This document shows, piece by piece, positions 57,510 through 64,000 of a DNA stretch of 64,000 nt. Below the pieces are notes generated by a model that was not told where the DNA came from, did no database searches, and saw only the letters and a list, made by a program, of their open reading frames with translations. The translations under genes were made by a program, and so were the position numbers. Position 1 is the stretch's first letter; every line of letters begins with the position of its first letter. Origin of the DNA: Magicicada septendecula (taxonomy: Eukaryota; Arthropoda; Insecta; Hemiptera; Cicadidae); NCBI GenBank assembly GCA_034769895.1, contig CM068369.1:148900574-148964573 (forward strand), given 5' to 3'.

Positions 57510-59976
57510 TTTAACAATATTTTGAGTTGAACCCGTTTACGCCCAGCGATGGACGCCAATTTAACAATAATTTCAACAATTACTGTTATATTATCTATTT
57601 AATGTCCCGCGTGTGGACGCCAATTTAACATTATTATATATGTTTGACGTTGTGTGCGTCAATTTTAACATTATTTACTTTTTGTTCTCTTCATCTCAGG
57701 GTTAAAAATAATAATAAATGCTCATTTCTACTGATAGCTCTTAAATTTATTCACATTAGTTTGCTATTACTTGTAAATATTAAAGTAGCACAAAATTCTA
57801 TGTACTCATTAGTACTTGTAAATATATAAAATTAACACATTACCAAAGTTTAATACTCATGGCTAAATCGTAAATATCAAACAATAATACATTAATAACT
57901 TGAATACTCATTAAATTGTAAATATCAAACAATAATACATTAATAAAATTGAATACTCATTAAATTGTACATATCAAAATAATACAGTAATAAAATTAGT
58001 TATCCAAACTCTCAATCTAATGGTTGCATATTAATGATCATTCATCAATTGCGTTTAGTACTTAAGTAAATTATAATGTTTAGCCTCATCTTATAAATTC
58101 TTAATATGAATATCTCTTAAGCTGTTACTATATTTTGTAATTACGGATTCATTTAGAACTTGGAAATAAACATTACTCCAAAACTGATAAACAATGATAA
58201 TTTTACTTCTAAACAAACTTTAGAATTGATTTCTTTAATTCCTTTACGATTACTTTATTGAATTTTAGTGTGTGTGGATTCTTTGAGATGACAGACAGTG
58301 GATCTAAATTAATTAAGACATGTTTTACTATACTTGGTATTCGAATATCCAATCACTCGATGGTTGCGGTGACGATTCTCTCATGTCGATCGTTCTAGAA
58401 TCGTGCAGGTAACTCCTCCAGATGATAGATGGCACTGGATGAATTCCACGATGTCACTCACAGACATTTCACTCACCAACTCCACGCATTCGGATTATAA
58501 TTTATGAATAAAAGTTAGCATTCTCTGTTGTACACCGACATCGTAAATCATTTCAAATCGGAATTAATATTACGCACCTTTGTTGCGGTATGTCTGGTTA
58601 TTAAGTGTTCATGAATGTAGTTTGTGTTGTTAAACGTTCTTAAAAGTTATTGTTGTAAAGTGTTTTTATACACTGAAATTACATTATTGTCTGGTTACTA
58701 TTTGTTTCAGTTAATGTTCACTGGTAGGCTAATAGTGTGACTCTACTTCATAGTTCGTTTGCTTGTAATGACTGTATTAATTTTTCTTATAAGTTCGAAA
58801 ACTACCTTCTCACAGTGTGTATCGAATTATTCTAAGTTCGATAAAATGCTAATTTCTCTCGTCACGGACTTCACTCCTCTCGCGTCCGTATTTTAGTTAG
58901 AACTCCTGAGCGCGTTCCTGTCTCCTTCCTATATTTTCCTCGCCAAATCTCCCACCAGACTCTGATTCCAACGACGCCGTGTCCTTATTGGTTCCATATT
59001 TTTCCCTCCAAGTCCAAATACCACCCATCTTTTCAAAGGCGTTCTCTGATAGGGCTTCTGGTTCCCCACCAGATTCTTCCCTTGCTTCGTATTTTGAGGT
59101 CGTTGTCATTTCCAGCCAACGCAGCAATAAATTGTATCTGTCGTTTTTTCTAAAGTCTTCAGTGACAACTCTGAGTTTCTCTTCCATTTTCATTGTTTCT
59201 CAACTTCGTCGCTCTGCCGTTATTATCTATTGTTGTTCAAGGGCCTCGCCTACCCTTCTTTGAAAGTTGGTTTTTTCTTTTAGTTGCCAGGCAACACCCC
59301 ATCCTTGCGTTTGGACGTACTCTCTGCGCTTTCGTTTCCAAGTAAGGTCAAAACCCTGTCATCGACCGCTGGAGTCCTTCAAATCAATCCACCCTTCGTC
59401 GCTTTCTCCTGACAGCTGGCGTACACATGTATGCTTGACCATTGTTAAGCCTTTTCTCCTTTAATGGCTCTGTACACATTGTATGTAGATTCCTATGGAA
59501 TCAATGTGTTTTCACAAGAAACTGGTGTTCTACGTACCGGGAGCAGTGAAGTCTGTTCACAGGGTATGCGTTGCAGCTGCCTACGAAATTTATGACCTGT
59601 CCGTCACTACAGCGTGCTTGCTCGTTCCCCTTTTGTCCCTTACAAAATATGTTTTCCACACATACACCCTTCGTTATTGCTTTCAGCGACATTCCTTACT
59701 GCTGATTATAAAATAAAACTTTTCGAAATTTTGTTTTGTGTTATATTGTCCCCAAATTTTGTCAGTTTGGATGGACTCTGTACATCCAAAATTGATCCAA
59801 AATTTTGCGCCCTTTCAGTAAGGTTTAAATGCCAAAATCTGCGTCCCAATATGCGTACTTTGTGTTGCCTTGTAGTGGCTCGTTCTTCATTGGACCTAGT
59901 ATAGTGTTGTTTACATTTCGTCGTTGACCTAGTCTCAGCGTAACAGAAAAAGGTTCGTTACATAATGGTAAACACA
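57510..59976 (-). repeat. D LTR6 (complete, 2.47 kb)
   Basis: Nearly identical to LTR5; one minisatellite copy. Confidence 0.93.
58897..59193 (-). CDS. LTR-borne 98-codon open frame, LTR6 copy
   Basis: Same unknown frame as in LTR5. Confidence 0.3.
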   Translation of the reverse strand: MKMEEKLRVVTEDFRKNDRYNLLLRWLEMTTTSKYEAREESGGEPEALSENAFEKMGGIWTWREKYGTNKDTASLESESGGRFGEENIGRRQERAQEF

Positions 59977-61754
59977 CCCCATCCCTTCTAAAGTACTTTC
60001 GCTTTCGACATCCTAAATGAAACCGTTTTTTTTTTTTTCACTCTAATTAACATGGTATTATATTTACAAATTTATATTTAGTCAAAATCTTAAACTAAAT
60101 TTGTAATTCTCCTTAACTATTCTTCATATAATATTTCAATATCTACAAAATTCAATTACACAAATTATTCGATACTGGTATTAATATTTCTTGCCTTTAG
60201 GATTAATTTTCTTTGTATCCTTTAATACATTTAATTTTTATGTCACAACTTACTAAAATGTGCATCAATATCTCCAAATTAATTGGCTTTAAAAAAAAAC
60301 TTACCACATATATATAGAATTCTTAGTGACCATCATACTTTCTATCATCACTAAATTATAAATAGCACATTGGTATTAATAATAATAATACGTATTTCTA
60401 TATCCTAATTCACTATAGTTTTCTAACCTATTTTATTATTACTGTCTCTGGTTAGTCCATATTTTCTGATATCTCGTTAGCATTTTCACAAAAAAAAACA
60501 TTTTTTCTTTTCTATTTACTAACATGTTAGAACACAATTATATTATACAATCTTATACTAAGCTTGTAAGTTGTCCTTACGTAAACATGATCTTAAATAC
60601 ATACAACTTGAATATTTCTCTCACAATTCTATTAATTGTCTTCACATATATACCATTTAAACATTTACCCTTCTATCTTCTTCACTCTTATTGACATCTA
60701 TTATCATTAATTGTTTTATTCATAATCATTAACATGACATTTATTGACTATGACAACTAATCATTAAAATAATTCATTTTATACACTTGCTTTCTTATTT
60801 CTATTTTCTTTTATCTCGTGTTACTACTAAGACATTTCATTAATTGTTCTAGCAAATTATAATAATTCTTTTACATTTTTGATAGGCCCCCCCCCTATGC
60901 TTCTGTATGATATTTCTATTTTATACAAGGCAATTGCAAACGATCTACCTACCAGGCATCTGGACATTATTACATAACCCCGTACCCCTTTACTTGCAGT
61001 TCCCAGAGATTGGATATCGGTGCTTTGGGTATATTCTTAATAATCCCATTCCAAGCATTCCTTAATCACAGCTACTTCAGCCTTCTGGTGCCTTGTGGTC
61101 GAGGAAATTCCATTTTTTTTTTCTCGGGTTCATCATGTTGTCATGCCCTGGTGGTGCTTTTGTTTCAATCCATATCAATTATTTCCTGGGTATGCATAAC
61201 TCTCATTTGTTTATCCATTAGTGACCTTCATTCCTTAATGATCAATTTCCTTCTGCTCCTTCGTATAACTCATCTTACTATTTCATTCGCTATTAATGTT
61301 CTTCATTAATATTCCGTACTTTCACGGTAATGTTTTTTTTTATTTACCATTTATTTAATTTTATTCATATTATATTCATATCTATTTATTTTCTTCGGTT
61401 AATGTAATTTTACACAACCAATCTTATTTAAGGTATTTTATCCAATATTATCTAACTTAATTATTAAATTTTCGGATATTCTTAAGATTGTTTTCTTTAA
61501 TCCCTTACATTTTATTACTTTTAATTTTCTATTTGTGGAGGCATAGTTGTACGTTTTGTTAAGTGAGTTCCGTTACAACACATTTTGTTGGGAATTAGTA
61601 AGGGTATTGAATTCGTGAGTTTCGTTTCACACTTACCCTGCAGTCGGCCGTTGACACCTAAAGAATTTATGACCTGTCTCTCTCTCTCTCTCTCTCTTTA
61701 TGAGGGTGTGTTGAAAGTAGTTCTTTTCGACAACTTCCCTCAGGCACATTACCA

Positions 61755-63004
61755 TTACTTATGTACGTTCGGGGTTTTTTTTTCTCGTTTCTTCGTAAGT
61801 TTCTTAATAGCGCGTTCACTAACTGTTTGTGACTCGTTTTTTTTTTCTCTAGCTTTCCTTCCCGCGTACTTGTGTAATAATGTTTTGAAGTTTTCGAGAC
61901 TTCTAAGAAATCTCATCTCCATCGCTTGAAATTTTCCTTTCGTTCTCGTGCAAATCTTTACAATATTCTTGAATGGTCCAGCAACTTTCCTATTTTTCCT
62001 CTTTCGTCCTAACGCAGTTCGCCCTTGATACTCATCAGAACGGTTTTTCATCTTCTTAATCTCAGGTTTGGTTTCAAAATTTTTACGTACTTCCCCAGTC
62101 CTACTTCTAATTTTTCTATCAGTACTGTTAATATTAATTGTAGTACCAATTTTTTCTTTTTAGTTCTCTGCTTTTCTTCAGCCTTCGTGTTAGCTGACTC
62201 AATTCTCAGGTGGTAACCCTCATACACATTACCATTTGCTTCCAACGCACGATATGCACTATTTTCATCAGTAAAACGAACATATGCATGGATATTTGTT
62301 CTGCCTTTATGAAACTCTTTCTTAATAACAGTACGTCTTTTGGGAAATCGTGGATCAGATACTGCAGCATATCGCAATCTCGTATTTACAACCGTACCAA
62401 ACTTCCTGAAATATTTGATTATTTTCTTTTTTGTAGTTGTGTTTGGTAAGTTGCTAACAAACACAGTACAAGTGTCTTTATCATCTTCATATCTACCATT
62501 AATAATTGTAGAGCTTTCTTTTGATCTTGAAGCATGATGTGCAGACAATGCTTTAGTTGTTGAAGATTGATACTCGGTGTCAATTTGATCCATAGTATTT
62601 CCATCTAATTTGTTTTCTTCCATTTTTTCTGATCGTTTTTGTAAATCAGTACCCACCTGGTGGTTTTGTCCTCGTAAATCTCTTCCCATTAACTCTATCT
62701 GTCTTAGTGTCTCTTCATGTAGTTTTCTTTGTTTTTCATCTCTCTTCCTTTCCGCTTCTTCCTTTTGCTTTTTCAATTCTTCAAATTGTTGTTTTATAAA
62801 TGTCATTAACATTTGAAAATTTGCTTCAGATAACTGCGGCTGTGATTGCGGTCCCCCGCCCCTAGTTTCTGCACCGGTTGTTGAGCTTTCTTCATTCATT
62901 ACGTTTCCGTCCTCAGGCTGCTCATAGCCCATCTGGTTATTGATATCAAACTCATCTGAATTCTCTCCCCTAGATGCCATTTTAGCTTGACTTCGGGTTA
63001 TCAT
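61755..63004 (-). pseudogene. D gag-RRM gene, unit 6, frameshift after the RRM
   Basis: Open from the first MITRSQAK methionine (63004) through the coiled coil and whole RRM to 62048. A base missing near 62146 (GTACCAATT versus GTACTCAATT) shifts the tail out of frame. The tail frame continues at 62051-61755. The A-run near 61840 has ten bases, giving a third alternative C-terminus. Confidence 0.85.
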
Positions 63005-63123
63005 TCAGAGACTTAGAGACCGATATACGACAACAATAATATAGCTTAAGCTACTTACATGTACTTATTTTAAACTTATTGCTAGCCACTGTCTGTCACT
63101 GCCCTAGCTTACTATTTTATCAA

Positions 63124-63141
63124 GCCCCACGTTGGGCGCCA
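63124..63141 (-). promoter_or_regulatory. D primer binding site, unit 6
   Basis: Exact tRNA-Lys(1,2)-type PBS on the minus strand. Confidence 0.9.
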
Positions 63142-63142
63142 A

Positions 63143-64000
63143 TTTAACAATATTTTGAGTTGAACCCGTTTACGCCCAGCGATGGACGCCAATTTAACAA
63201 TAATTTCAACAATTACTGTTATATTATCTATTTAATGTCCCGCGTGTGGACGCCAATTTAACATTATTATATATGTTTGACGTTGTGTGCGTCAATTTTA
63301 ACATTATTTACTTTTTGTTCTCTTCATCTCAGGGTTAAAAATAATAATAAATGCTCATTTCTACTGATAGCTCTTAAATTTATTCACATTAGTTTGCTAT
63401 TACTTGTAAATATTAAAGTAGCACAAAATTCTATGTACTCATTAGTACTTGTAAATATATAAAATTAACACATTACCAAAGTTTAATACTCATGGCTAAA
63501 TCGTAAATATCAAACAATAATACATTAATAACTTGAATACTCATTAAATTGTAAATATCAAACAATAATACATTAATAAAATTGAATACTCATTAAATTG
63601 TACATATCAAAATAATACAGTAATAAAATTAGTTATCCAAACTCTCAATCTAATGGTTGCATATTAATGATCATTCATCAATTGCGTTTAGTACTTAAGT
63701 AAATTATAATGTTTAGCCTCATCTTATAAATTCTTAATATGAATATCTCTTAAGCTGTTACTATATTTTGTAATTACGGATTCATTTAGAACTTGGAAAT
63801 AAACATTACTCCAAAACTGATAAACAATGATAATTTTACTTCTAAACAAACTTTAGAATTGATTTCTTTAATTCCTTTACGATTACTTTATTGAATTTTA
63901 GTGTGTGTGGATTCTTTGAGATGACAGACAGTGGATCTAAATTAATTAAGACATGTTTTACTATACTTGGTATTCGAATATCCAATCACTCGATGGTTGC
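63143..64000 (-). repeat. D LTR7, partial, cut by the window edge
   Basis: U5 end of another LTR; matches LTR4-6 (for example CACTCGATGG at the edge). The array therefore extends beyond the window. Confidence 0.92.

Larger units (their letters stand above)
59977..63141 (-). mobile_element. D internal region, unit 6
   Basis: The 3' non-coding half shares the variants of units 4-5 (for example CCCCTATGCTTCTGTATG). The gene start lacks their premature stop, so the unit is mosaic. Confidence 0.9.
3120..64000 (-). mobile_element. Tandem array of LTR retrotransposon D, six internal regions and seven LTRs, continuing beyond the window
   Basis: The same order repeats with a period near 5.63 kb once the nested elements A, B and C are removed: LTR, PPT, internal region with a minus-strand gag-RRM gene, PBS, next LTR. 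Internal regions end at PBS copies at 17845, 32587, 46235, 51865, 57491 and 63124. Single LTRs lie between consecutive internal regions, so units share LTRs. This is what unequal crossing-over between LTRs is known to produce. The left terminus is a clean LTR end at 3120; the right terminus is outside the window. No reverse transcriptase or integrase is present in D, so any mobility would need another element. Confidence 0.9.

Noticed and set aside
48721-59976. Suspicion that units 4 and 5 are an assembly duplication
   Set aside because: Not excluded, but the poly-T length, adjacent bases and LTR4/LTR5 differences distinguish them, and units 1-3 prove a real array; kept as a check rather than a conclusion.
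3120-64000. Reading array D as a host multigene family of RRM genes
   Set aside because: Every unit has PBS, PPT and shared LTRs in the correct order, so the repeats are a retrotransposon; the RRM gene is cargo.

Overview
This window is wall-to-wall transposable-element DNA from an AT-rich eukaryotic genome. The Ty3/gypsy Gag and Pol proteins look like those of arthropods, so an insect or relative is likely; I cannot name the species. I see no intact host gene. Positions 1-3013 are unannotated AT-rich flank, ending in a 106-bp foldback (3014-3119).

From 3120 to the right edge runs a head-to-tail array of one LTR retrotransposon, here called D, on the minus strand. Adjacent units share their LTRs: LTR-internal-LTR-internal, with a period near 5.63 kb. 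Six internal regions and seven LTRs are visible, and the array continues past 64000. D has LTRs of about 2.47-2.53 kb that start TGTGTTTACC, a tRNA-Lys(1,2)-type primer binding site (PBS), a polypurine tract (PPT), and no pol. Its one internal gene joins a Gag-like N-terminus (MITRSQAK..., coiled coil) to an RNA-recognition motif (RRM) and a basic tail resembling the RBM34/Nop12 family of nucleolar proteins. D therefore looks like a non-autonomous element that captured a host RNA-binding gene. The gene is open through the RRM in unit 2 and carries different lesions in the other units.

Three other LTR elements, all on the plus strand, are nested in the three left-hand units. Each has a 4-bp target-site duplication (TSD). 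A (3907-12958, TSD AGAC) and B (20400-29503, TSD CCTT) are two copies of one Ty3/gypsy family with 1.5-1.6 kb LTRs. They have gag ending in a zinc knuckle, a canonical -1 frameshift heptamer, and pro-RT-RNaseH-integrase. Both are disabled by small lesions. C (33071-41027, TSD ATAT) is a non-autonomous element with about 2.5-kb LTRs and a coiled-coil Gag-like ORF whose N-terminus resembles that of D. The undisturbed right-hand units 4-6 are nearly identical, which suggests recent amplification on that side.

Two observations stand out. First is the captured RRM gene amplified in tandem. Second, the U5 ends of D and C, and perhaps A/B, are built of several decaying PBS-like modules. This suggests that LTRs grow by repeated jumps of the LTR/PBS boundary. 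C shows one such step directly: its 3' LTR carries one more module than its otherwise near-identical 5' LTR.
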